A stretch of 64,000 bases of DNA from positions 1 through 64,000 of the forward strand of contig CANLQD010000006.1 of the NCBI GenBank assembly GCA_947493175.1, written 5' to 3'. This DNA comes from an uncultured Flavobacteriaceae bacterium (GTDB lineage: Bacteria; Bacteroidota; Bacteroidia; Flavobacteriales; Flavobacteriaceae). This document shows, one piece after another, positions 42,186 to 51,800 of the stretch; within the stretch, counting starts at the first letter, position 1; each line of letters begins with the position of its first letter. Position numbers and translations under genes: made by a program. A model generated the notes under the pieces. It was not told the origin of the DNA. It did no database searches and saw only the letters and a program-made list of their open reading frames with translations.

Positions 42186-44921
42186 TTGCAATCAAATAAA
42201 CATCATTTACTTTTCCTATTCCTACTTTTGATCGGTACGTTGTCAGTATCCTCGCAAGAAGATAAAATTGTGACGATGCCCATCAAGGCCGTCCAAGATA
42301 CCATTGTGGCTCCCCTGATGCCCCTTTCAGCAGTTCGGGACACCACCGCGACGGATTCTACCCAGACAGACTCGCTCAACAAAAAAAAGAGCGTCCTTGT
42401 CGATAAAATCAAATACAAGGCCAAAGACTATGTGCGTTTAAGTCAAAAAGACCAGAAAATCTACCTATATAACGAAGCGGAGATCTACTATCAGGACACG
42501 GAGTTAAAGGCTGGCATCATTGTAATGGATTATGTAAACAACGAAGTATATGCAGGTCGGTTAAAAGACTCTTTGGGCAACTATTCCCAAGCTCCTTTCT
42601 TTAAACAAGGATCGCAGGAGGTACGCCCAGATTCGATTCGTTTTAACTTCGACACTCAAAAAGCATTGATATGGAACTCCCGAACAGAACAACAGGCCGA
42701 TGTGGGTTCGCTGGGTAGTGATGCTATGAAAGTGTATGCCGAAATCACCAAAAAGGAAAACGATTCGGTCTATTTTTTAAGTGAAGGAAAGCTCACGACC
42801 TCTCAAGACACCATTAATCCCGACTATTATATTCGTGTTCGGAAAGCCAAATTTGTGCCTAAGAAAAAGGTAATTGCCGGCTTGAGCAATCTCTACATTG
42901 CCGATGTACCTACACCCATAGCCCTGCCCTTTGCCTATTTTCCACTTACGGTAGGTCGTACGGCAGGTTTAATGATGCCCGCGTTCGGCAACGATCCGGA
43001 TCGAGGCTATTTTCTGCAAAACGGAGGGTACTACATCCCTTTCGGAGATGTGGCCGATCTAACCTTAACGGGTGATTTTTATACGAACGGTAGTTATGGG
43101 TTCCGTACGCAATCGGTGTATTCGAAACGGTATCGCTATCGGGGCAACGTTAATTTTCGTTTCGAAAATTTGGTGACCAGTCAACGTGGCTTCGACGACT
43201 ATTCTAGAAGTACCATATACAACATTCAGATATCCCATTCACAGGATACCAAGGCCAGTCCGAATTCCCGATTTTCGGCCTCGGTGAATTTGGGAAGTAG
43301 TTCGTACTTTCAGAATTCGTTGAACCAACTGAATGTTGGGAATCGGTTAAATAATACGTTGAGCTCCTCTATCTCCTATTCAAAGACCTTTCCTGAATAT
43401 CCCTCGGTAAACGTGAGCCTTACCATGACCCACAGTCAAAATACCAATGCCCCTGAGGGCACCGATAACATACAAATGACCTTACCGACCTTTCAGGCCA
43501 GCATGGAACGCATTTTTCCATTCGCAAAAAGGGATGGGATTAAAAAGGGAGCCATTCAAAACGTCAACTTCCAGTACGATGTAAACGGACAGAACAGACT
43601 AACGACCAATGACGATGATTTTCTAACAGGGCGTATGTTCGACAATGCGCAAATAGGGGCACGACATCGCCTACCCATTAGTACTAACTTTAAAATAGCC
43701 AAATTCTTTAGTGTTACCATGGGGGGTACCTATGAGGATATCTGGGCCTTGGAAACCTACGGAAGACGTTTCGAGGCCGGCGAAGACGGGGAACGTGGTG
43801 AGGTGGTCATAGATACGATGCAAGGGTTCGACCGGTTTAACAGATACGGTTTATCGACCAGTGTCGGTACCACATTATACGGTACGTTCCTTTTTGGAGA
43901 GGATAAAAAAATACAAGCAATACGCCATGTGATGCGCCCTTCCATTAGCTACGGCTACACACCCTCTTTCGAGCAATTTTTTGACGAGTACGTAAATACA
44001 GATACTGGGGAAACGGTACAATACACACGTTTTCAAGGTACATTGAACGGAGCCCCAAGCCTTGGAAAATCGAGCAGTGTCAGTTTTTCCTTAGCGAATA
44101 CGTTTGAAGCCAAGGTACGGGATAAGGATTCTACCGCATTGGAGCCGAAAAAAATACCGCTGCTCTCGAACCTAAATTTAAGTACCTCCTACAATTTTGA
44201 AGCCGATTCGCTGCGACTGAGTCCCATTAACATCAATGGAGGTACCACTATTTTAGATAATAAAATGAGTATCAACTTTGGGGCCGCTTTGGACGCTTAT
44301 GCCATTGATAACAACGGGAGACGCATCAACACTTTTAATATTGACAATGGAGGAAGTCTTTTTCGGTTGACCAGGGCAAATTTAAACGTGGGTTATAACA
44401 TCAGCAGCAAAACCTTTGGTCGCAAGGATGATGAGGAGGAAGAGGAAGAACCAGACCCCTATGACTATGTCGCCCAAAGTGGAGGTAGAGACGATGACCT
44501 GTTCGGAAGCGCCGAAAGCCTTTATGGCGACGGTGGCGGATTCGACAACCAAGAAGGAGGTTCCGAGGATGTGGAGAATCCTGTTTATGGTACCAAGATC
44601 CCATGGGATTTTCGTTTAGCGTATGCAGCAACCTATAACAATGCCGCCCGCCAAGATGAATTTAGCTCACATTCCCTTATGTTTTCAGGAAACATAAGTC
44701 TTTCCCCTCGCTGGAAAATTGGGGGTAACTCGGGTTATGACTTCGTAAACAAGGGGTTTTCTATTACCAATCTTCGAATTGAACGGGATTTAAAGAGTTT
44801 TACGATGCGCTTCAATTGGACGCCTTTCGGACGTTTTCGGCAATGGAACTTTTTTATTGGGATCAAAGCCAGTGTCTTAAAGGATTTGAAATGGGAGAAC
44901 AGAAGCCAGCCTCCTAGGTAG
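42186..44921 (+). CDS. lptD: LptD-like outer membrane LPS assembly protein
   Basis: The protein starts with a signal peptide (LLFLFLLLIGTLSVSSQ) from a TTG codon at 42186; no in-frame ATG fits. An OstA-like N-terminal domain (about 65-200; YNEAEIYYQDTELKAGIIVMDY) is followed by ADVPTPIALPFAYFPLTVGR, a phrase recurring in Bacteroidota LptD homologues, and a large beta-barrel rich in aromatic strands. The length of 911 residues is usual for this group. An acidic, glycine-rich loop (DDEEEEEEPDPYDYV and on, about 742-790) interrupts the C-terminal barrel. Predicted to place lipopolysaccharide into the outer leaflet. Diverges from the amidase gene; ridA is next. Confidence 0.85.
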   Translation: MQSNKHHLLFLFLLLIGTLSVSSQEDKIVTMPIKAVQDTIVAPLMPLSAVRDTTATDSTQTDSLNKKKSVLVDKIKYKAKDYVRLSQKDQKIYLYNEAEIYYQDTELKAGIIVMDYVNNEVYAGRLKDSLGNYSQAPFFKQGSQEVRPDSIRFNFDTQKALIWNSRTEQQADVGSLGSDAMKVYAEITKKENDSVYFLSEGKLTTSQDTINPDYYIRVRKAKFVPKKKVIAGLSNLYIADVPTPIALPFAYFPLTVGRTAGLMMPAFGNDPDRGYFLQNGGYYIPFGDVADLTLTGDFYTNGSYGFRTQSVYSKRYRYRGNVNFRFENLVTSQRGFDDYSRSTIYNIQISHSQDTKASPNSRFSASVNLGSSSYFQNSLNQLNVGNRLNNTLSSSISYSKTFPEYPSVNVSLTMTHSQNTNAPEGTDNIQMTLPTFQASMERIFPFAKRDGIKKGAIQNVNFQYDVNGQNRLTTNDDDFLTGRMFDNAQIGARHRLPISTNFKIAKFFSVTMGGTYEDIWALETYGRRFEAGEDGERGEVVIDTMQGFDRFNRYGLSTSVGTTLYGTFLFGEDKKIQAIRHVMRPSISYGYTPSFEQFFDEYVNTDTGETVQYTRFQGTLNGAPSLGKSSSVSFSLANTFEAKVRDKDSTALEPKKIPLLSNLNLSTSYNFEADSLRLSPININGGTTILDNKMSINFGAALDAYAIDNNGRRINTFNIDNGGSLFRLTRANLNVGYNISSKTFGRKDDEEEEEEPDPYDYVAQSGGRDDDLFGSAESLYGDGGGFDNQEGGSEDVENPVYGTKIPWDFRLAYAATYNNAARQDEFSSHSLMFSGNISLSPRWKIGGNSGYDFVNKGFSITNLRIERDLKSFTMRFNWTPFGRFRQWNFFIGIKASVLKDLKWENRSQPPR

Positions 44922-45111
44922 CTATGGCAACGCACTACCTCGATCTAAGCATCCGAGGTATCGAATTCCAAAAAAAATTCCAAATTCCAAAGCTGGAAAA
45001 TAGGGTACATTGGGAATTAAGAATATATTGTCAACTTAAAAAAGAATAGGATTTCTGCCGTAGTTTATGCTAGGCGCAAACGAAGGGCGGAGATGAAATC
45101 AGCTATGAACC

Positions 45112-45492
45112 ATGAAAAAAATAATCAATACCCCAAATGCCCCGGCACCGATAGGACCATACAACCAGGCAGTACTAAGCGGGAACACATTGTATATCTC
45201 CGGTCAGATTCCGATGGAACCAACATCGGGGGAATTGGTTCAGGGGGATATCAAGAAAGAGACCCAACAATCTATGGAAAATCTCAAGGCGATTCTCACC
45301 GCTGCCGGCGCTTCATTTTCCCATGTGGTGAAAGCGACTATTTTTGTGAAAGACATGCATCAATTTGCCGAAATCAACGAGGTATATACAACCTACTTTG
45401 ATGCAGAAACAGCTCCGGCAAGGGAAACTGTAGAAGTAGCTAACCTCCCCAAGTTCGTGAACGTTGAGATTTCAATGATTGCAGTGCTTTAA
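45112..45492 (+). CDS. ridA: RidA family reactive imine deaminase
   Basis: RidA hydrolyses reactive enamine/imine intermediates such as 2-aminoacrylate. The protein of 126 residues shows NAPAPIGPYNQAVLSGNTLY, ISGQIPM, NLKAILTAAGASFSHVVKAT and the key arginine in PARETVEVANLP. The size is that of the trimeric YjgF/TdcF fold. An overlapping + strand frame (45093-45401) is a shadow. It converges with the BadF-type kinase gene. Confidence 0.93.
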   Translation: MKKIINTPNAPAPIGPYNQAVLSGNTLYISGQIPMEPTSGELVQGDIKKETQQSMENLKAILTAAGASFSHVVKATIFVKDMHQFAEINEVYTTYFDAETAPARETVEVANLPKFVNVEISMIAVL

Positions 45493-45555
45493 GCTTTGAA
45501 ATATGAGTGTCAAGTAAAAGCCTAGGCAACTAAGCACTTCTTAAGAAAGAGACCC

Positions 45556-46407
45556 TTATAAGTTCGCTTTATGGAATTCTACCAATCCGTCTATAGGACG
45601 TTGTCGAATAACCCCTACGATCAAATCATTACGTTCCAAAACCGTTGTTAACTCTTCCCTCAAATAATAAGCGATGCTACCGACAAAATTGATAGGTACT
45701 TTGGTCGCCAGTTCGAATTGCATGATATAATTATTCACAAACTGCTGAAAACCTTTATCGATAACACCTTTGCAATAAGGGTGGTCTTTATTCTCTATCA
45801 AGAAACGAGCAAAAGTCGCCAAATAGGTGTTCGGATTAGGTTGCTTGTATAAATTCTCTTTGATGACATCGGCTTCCAAATTATAGCCCTTTGCGAATTT
45901 CATACCCAAATCCTGGGGCATTTTATGGAAATAATAATCCCGGATAAGTTTACGGCCAAAAAAGTTACCGCTACCATCGTCCATCGGGATATAACCCAAT
46001 GAGGTTACCTTCTGAAAAAGTTGATGACCATCATAATAACTGCAGTTAGAACCCGTTCCCAAAATACAGACGATCCCTTGATGGCCTATTTTCGTCGTTG
46101 CAAATATCGCGGCATAGGTATCTTCTTTTACTTCGGTCTTTGCCTTCGGGAAAAAATCCTTAAAAATTTCGGTAAGAAACCGTTTCATACGATCGGTACC
46201 ACATCCGGCCCCATAAAAGTAGAGTCTGGAAACCTTGTCCTTATTTTTGGATATTTCAAAGTTATTTGCCAGCCGGTCTTCGATGACCTCTCGGGTAAGC
46301 ACTTCGGGGCTTAATCCCAGCGTCTGGGTCAAAAAAAGCTGATTCCCTTTTTCATCCAAAGCAATCCAGTCCGATTTGGTCGCACCACTATCTACAATCA
46401 ATATCAT
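45556..46407 (-). CDS. N-acetylglucosamine kinase-like protein (BadF/BadG family)
   Basis: The ASKHA-fold kinase shows the phosphate-1 loop LIVDSGATKSDWIALDEKG, the second motif CILGTGSNCSYYDG and GSGNFFGRKLIRDYY. The size of 283 residues fits the GlcNAc kinase-like branch of the BadF/BadG/BcrA/BcrD family. It is 85 bp downstream of gap on the same strand, behind pfkA, so a role in amino-sugar or cell-wall sugar recycling next to glycolysis is likely. The substrate is inferred. Confidence 0.75.
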   Translation of the reverse strand: MILIVDSGATKSDWIALDEKGNQLFLTQTLGLSPEVLTREVIEDRLANNFEISKNKDKVSRLYFYGAGCGTDRMKRFLTEIFKDFFPKAKTEVKEDTYAAIFATTKIGHQGIVCILGTGSNCSYYDGHQLFQKVTSLGYIPMDDGSGNFFGRKLIRDYYFHKMPQDLGMKFAKGYNLEADVIKENLYKQPNPNTYLATFARFLIENKDHPYCKGVIDKGFQQFVNNYIMQFELATKVPINFVGSIAYYLREELTTVLERNDLIVGVIRQRPIDGLVEFHKANL

Positions 46408-46492
46408 AATCCAAACGATTTAAAAAAGAATCCCGAAAATAAGCAAAAAGGGTACCTATTTCCGGGAAAATCCTTTAGGTTACTTTTGTTTT

Positions 46493-47494
46493 CTATAATT
46501 CGTTCACATATTGGGCCAAGTCTACCAACTTGTGGGAGTACCCTGCCTCATTATCATACCATGATACGATTTTAAAGAATTTTGAGTTGAGTTCGATACC
46601 GGCCCCTGCATCAAAGATACTCGTACGGGCATCTCCTATAAAGTCTTGTGACACTACCGATTCTTCCGTATACCCCAAAATACCTTTCAAATCGCCCTCA
46701 GAGGCGGCCTTAAAGGTTTTTTTAATGTCCTCATAGGAAGTTTCTTTTTCCAAACGAACCGTTAAATCTACAACGGACACGTCTGCCGTAGGTACTCTGA
46801 ACGCCATCCCTGTCAGTTTGCCCACCAATGCCGGAATTACCTTGGTAACCGCTTTTGCCGCTCCGGTAGATGCCGGAATGATGTTAAGCATAGCGCTTCG
46901 ACCGCCTCGGTAATCTTTTCTAGAAGGGCCATCAACCGTCATTTGGGTCGCTGTCGTAGCATGAACGGTAGTCATCAAAGCTTCTTCGATTCCGTATGCA
47001 TCATTCAACACCTTTGCCAATGGCGCCAAGCAGTTCGTCGTACAAGAAGCATTCGAAACAATTGTATCGGAAGCTTTCACCTCATTATGGTTCACACCCA
47101 TGACAAACATCGGTGCATCTTTTGAAGGGGCAGAAATAACCACTTTTTTAGCGCCACCGTCAATATGATACTGGGCCGTTTCAAGTGTCGTAAAGATTCC
47201 GGTACATTCGGCTACGATATCTGCGCCTACTTCATCCCACTTTAAATTCTTTGGGTCGCGCTCGGCGGTAATGCGTACTTTTTTACCGTTAACGATCAGA
47301 TGGTCACCGGAAACTTCTACATCACCATCAAAACGACCGTGTACGGAATCGTATTTTAAAAGGTATGCCAAATGCTGCACATCCAACAAATCATTGATAG
47401 CCACTACGTCTACATCATCGCGTCGTACCGTAGAGCGAAAAACCATTCGCCCAATTCTTCCGAAACCATTGATTCCTATGTTTAATTTTGCCAT
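46493..47494 (-). CDS. gap: Glyceraldehyde-3-phosphate dehydrogenase
   Basis: The enzyme catalyses NAD-dependent oxidative phosphorylation of glyceraldehyde-3-phosphate. INGFGRIGRMVFR is the N-terminal Rossmann motif, and SNASCTTNCLAPLAKVL holds the catalytic cysteine. Histidine and anion-site residues appear in TTVHATTATQMTVDGPSRKDYRGGR. The C terminus WYDNEAGYSHKLVDL is canonical. At 333 residues the length is normal. It starts 24 bp after the end of pfkA; the two are almost certainly one operon. Confidence 0.97.
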   Translation of the reverse strand: MAKLNIGINGFGRIGRMVFRSTVRRDDVDVVAINDLLDVQHLAYLLKYDSVHGRFDGDVEVSGDHLIVNGKKVRITAERDPKNLKWDEVGADIVAECTGIFTTLETAQYHIDGGAKKVVISAPSKDAPMFVMGVNHNEVKASDTIVSNASCTTNCLAPLAKVLNDAYGIEEALMTTVHATTATQMTVDGPSRKDYRGGRSAMLNIIPASTGAAKAVTKVIPALVGKLTGMAFRVPTADVSVVDLTVRLEKETSYEDIKKTFKAASEGDLKGILGYTEESVVSQDFIGDARTSIFDAGAGIELNSKFFKIVSWYDNEAGYSHKLVDLAQYVNEL

Positions 47495-47518
47495 TTTCTT
47501 TCTTTTTAAATTTTAATA

Positions 47519-48505
47519 TTACGTTGTCATTATTTCTGAAACCCGAATGAGTTCCTTATCAATTTTTGTGTGTCCTTTTATCGCCTTGTTAATGGGCGTT
47601 AAAATCAATCGGTTATCCTGTACGCCTACCATGAGATTGGTTTTGCCCTGCAACAGCGATTCTACGGCCTTAACCCCCATTCTACTTGCCAATACGCGGT
47701 CGTAACAAGACGGGGAACCTCCTCGTTGCATATGGCCCAAAACAGATACCCTTACATCATAAATGGGTAAATGCTCTTCTACATATTCTTTTAGTTCGAA
47801 TACGTTCTTACCTGTTTTATCACCTTCTGCTACAATAACGATACTAGATGATTTTCCCGATTTTTTACTTCGCTTTAAAGATTCGAGCAATCGTTCCAAT
47901 CCAAGATTTTCCTCTGGGATTAAAATCTCTTCGGCCCCTGCACCCACTCCGGCATTCAGGGCGATATGACCAACATCCCTACCCATTACCTCAACAAAGA
48001 AAAGACGGTTGTGCGAACTGGCAGTATCACGGATTTTATCAATAGCATCAACTACGGTATTCAGGGCCGTATCAAAACCCAAGGTGAAGGTAGTTCCAAA
48101 GATATCATTGTCTATGGTACCGGGGATTCCGATGACAGGAAAACCAAATTCCTGATTAAAAATCATTGCCCCTGTAAAACTACCATCGCCACCAATTACC
48201 ACGAAGGCCTCAATGCCCTCTTTCAGCAAATTCCGGTAAGCGATCTTTCGCCCTTCAGGAGTCCTAAAATCATCGCAACGGGCCGATTTTAAAATCGTAC
48301 CTCCTTTGTTGATAATGTTGTTTACACCACGGGCATCCATCGGTTTAAAATCACCTTCGATCATCCCCTGGTAGCCTCGGTATATCGCAACACAATCAAC
48401 TTTTAAATAGGCACAGGTACGAACCACCGATCGTATCGCGGCATTCATACCTGGAGAATCGCCTCCTGAGGTTAAAACCCCTATTTTTTTTATTGCTGAT
48501 CCCAT
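47519..48505 (-). CDS. pfkA: ATP-dependent 6-phosphofructokinase
   Basis: The enzyme phosphorylates fructose-6-phosphate to fructose-1,6-bisphosphate. GVLTSGGDSPGMNAAIRSVV is the ATP-binding N terminus, GGDGSFTGA the phosphate-binding loop and IPGTIDNDI the catalytic aspartate region. GHMQRGGSPSCYDR lies in the substrate and effector part. The length of 328 residues fits the bacterial PfkA group. ATG 48505 is preferred over the TTG just before it. It heads the pfkA-gap pair. Confidence 0.96.
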   Translation of the reverse strand: MGSAIKKIGVLTSGGDSPGMNAAIRSVVRTCAYLKVDCVAIYRGYQGMIEGDFKPMDARGVNNIINKGGTILKSARCDDFRTPEGRKIAYRNLLKEGIEAFVVIGGDGSFTGAMIFNQEFGFPVIGIPGTIDNDIFGTTFTLGFDTALNTVVDAIDKIRDTASSHNRLFFVEVMGRDVGHIALNAGVGAGAEEILIPEENLGLERLLESLKRSKKSGKSSSIVIVAEGDKTGKNVFELKEYVEEHLPIYDVRVSVLGHMQRGGSPSCYDRVLASRMGVKAVESLLQGKTNLMVGVQDNRLILTPINKAIKGHTKIDKELIRVSEIMTT

Positions 48506-48817
48506 CAAAAAAATGTAAGCTGCAATATTAACAAACTTATTTCAATTTATGAATTGTTGAGAGGCTATTTTTACGGTGTTCAGCACCCTATTCCGCCTAA
48601 GCGTGCCAAGTATAAAAATGACCTGAACGAAAAAACAAAGTTCCCGATGATTTAGGGTAAAAAATTCAATATCAACACCTTAAAACCGTGCTACACTAAC
48701 TGGCTATCGAAAAACTTAAAATGCCTTCGTATGTACGAGGAAAAAATCAAACGTTTTCGCCGAAACAGCTCTCAAAGGGTTTCAGATACCACGATTGTCT
48801 CTTCTTTTGTGTTAAAA
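48506..48817. other. Intergenic region between tamB and pfkA
   Basis: The 312 bp contain the presumed pfkA promoter. On the minus strand TAATATTG (about 48533) is a one-mismatch -7 element without a clear -33 partner. No gene and no hairpin terminator for tamB were found. Confidence 0.45.
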
Positions 48818-51800
48818 CTATTTTAAGCCTTTTGTTTTAGGGTAGATACGAATTAGACTATCCCTTCCCATAACTGCAGTTGGGGATACTTTTAGAGGTA
48901 CCGGGTCATCTTTTTTCTCTTCTATGGGTTCTTGTTTTTTTCGAACAACTTTTCTAAACAACTCCTTAAAACTATCAAAGTCTACTTCATAAGAGAGTCC
49001 GACCCCTTGTGTAGAGCCAATTCTTTCGGCCAAAAACTCTTGTATTTCACTTTCCCTGCTAAAGAATTTAGCACTTACGGTACCTTCTTCGTTCAACAGC
49101 AACTGTATTTCAAAATCACCGGCTACCACCGTAGTACCGGCCGCTCCGACCGGCACCCCCACCTTTCCGTTAAACAAGAGACGGTCACTTATCTTTGAGG
49201 AAACCGTTACCCCAAGCCGATCCTCTACCTGTGTTTCCGACAACACATCTCCTTGTACGTACGATACACCAAAGTTAAATTTATCATTGTCGCCGCTAAG
49301 CAGTGAATTAAAAAGCCCAGAAGCCGATTGTAGTAAATTACCAGTTACCGCTTGTTGGTTAATACCACCCTGTTGACCCGCAAAAGACCCTTGGGCCAAT
49401 AAAAATATGGCATTGCGCTCCTCGACCGTTGGGTCTTGAAGACTATACTCCAATTCGGATTGAATGATCGAATTCGTACCGGGAAACTCAATATTGAAAT
49501 CGATTCCCGGATTTTGTATTTCTTCGGTGAGTTTTATGACCACATCTACCGGAATCTGCCGGGTATAGTTATTGTTTACCAAGAGCGGCGATGGATTGGC
49601 CTGCAGGCTGTAAACGGCTTCCATGTTCAAAAGAGCATCTAAAGGTCTGCCATCCCACACGATATTGCCTCCAGGCCTTACGTCGAAAACTTTGTTGACA
49701 ACACCTCCAAAACGGTAATTATACGTACCGGTAACTACTACAAATTCCCCGAACATCTCAAAAGTACCACGGGTATTGATACGCATCAACAAAAGACCTT
49801 TACCTGTTCCGGCCAAGGTACTGCCGGTCTCCGTATCGGTTACGATCTGTACTTCGGCATCGGGGGTAATGTCCAAATCGAACGTTAACTCCAATCCCTG
49901 TACCTCATCCAAGGTGCGTCTGACTTCAATATCCCTGACCGTGTTCTTGTCAATGAAATTGATAAAAGAATAATCCCCGACACTTGCCACATCGCTTAGT
50001 GGTATCGAGAGTGAGGTACCTCGTGCGGTACTCCCCTCTACATCGATATTCAGCGCTCGTGTAGAGCCATAAATACGGCCAGTTCCCGTTAAAAAGCCTG
50101 TACCGTAATACAAGGCTTCCTCGTCATAAGGCGTGTTCAGAATCAAAAGCCTGTCCCCTTTGGTATCAACGTTGAGATCAAGGGCCCAATCTTTGAAAAA
50201 GCTGTGGGTAATGGTACCGTCCAATGTAGCTTTAGTCCGCTCAGCAACATCTGTAAGGGCGATCCTGTCAAAATCAAAGGTCTGGTTGATCAGATTAACC
50301 CTAGAGTTGGGGGCAAAACTGTAGTCAACATTCAAATAAGGAATTGCAAGGCCCGCATCGTCGAGCGTGAGTATACCCCCAAATTCAGGATTGTCGACCC
50401 GACCCTTAACCCGGGCATTACCGCTTAGGTAACCCCGTATATGATCAATAACCCCTTCTCCCAGCGGATTAAATGGTTCCAAATTGAAGCTATTGAAATT
50501 TACCAACAAATCGGCGGTGGGCATGTCTCCGGTATTTCTAACATTGCCGACTACGGCCATTTTTTCCGTTCCATTGTCGGTTATCTGGGAATTGACCACA
50601 AAATCGGTTAAATCCCGATTTCCGGCGATACTTACCGCCAAATCGCCCAAACGGATATCGTTGACGGCCAAATCTTTCACATTGAGGTTCGATGAGGGCA
50701 GATACACGCCATCTTTCTGAAATACATTCAAGGTACCGTTTACTTCACCTTTGAGACCAAGGCTATCGATAGATGGTGTAATCTTGTCCAGCGAAACGAT
50801 CTTAAACTCCAGCTGCAAATCTTTATAGGTGGAATCGGCCAACTGCCCGCGTAATCGAATCTGCTCCTGCACATTATTGTTCATCACAATTTCCTCGATA
50901 GCGATACTATCCAAGGTGCGATTTACGATGACCTTGTTCTTGCTATTGTTATTTTTGTTCAATATCCACGTATTTCCCTTAAAACTCACATCAGACTTCT
51001 TAAACCCGATAACAGATTTATTTTCTTTATTGAAGGTGTGATAAAAATTAAGGTTATAAATGTCGTCGTACTCGCTACCTCCATTAAACTCGGCCCTAAA
51101 GAACAAGGTATCTTTTAGGGTTGTATTAATGATATTGAAATCTTTGACATCATAATAAGGATTTGAAAGGTCCCCGACGGAAACGTACGTATTAAATAGT
51201 GGGTTTTTATTATCGATCTGCAAATCGATTTCCTCGGCCTTGGACCCATACGCCTCGATAAGGGGAGACTTAAAAGTGAGCTTAAAATCGCCTTCGTCAG
51301 CAATGATATCCCCTTTGATAAAGGTATTTGGATCAAAGTTCACCTCTGGAAAAAAAACGCCCACAATTTTATTGTAGATCTTGAAATTAAAGGCAAGAGT
51401 TTGTCCGCCTGAAATTTCAAATGGGCGGTAGTTGGTATAAATACTTCCCAAGGAGTTTTGCACGAGTCTCCCTAATTCCCTGACCTTAAAGTTACCTCTC
51501 ATATATCCGGTAATAATATCCGGCGAATTGATATCTATAACACGGATAGAGTCACTTTCAAACCGGGAGGATATTTTAAAGTCCTCGAAATAATAGGTGT
51601 CATTCTTGTTTTGAAAATTCGTTTTGGAAAAATTGATATCCCCTACCAAATTGTCCAAGGAATTTCCCGTGACATCCATATTCACATTCCCTTTGAAAAC
51701 GGACACACTATCATTTATGAAATTAAGCTTCTTCAGATCGGCGTAATCTACCGAGGCAATAAAATTAAAGGTATTACGATCGGGGGCAAAATCGGCCAAT

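Noticed and set aside
44401..44631. Open frames on both strands inside the acidic loop of lptD
   Set aside because: They are produced by the GA-rich low-complexity coding sequence of lptD.
44936..44960. Hairpin after lptD as a terminator
   Set aside because: The stem has only 7 bp with an 11-nt loop and is not followed by T residues.
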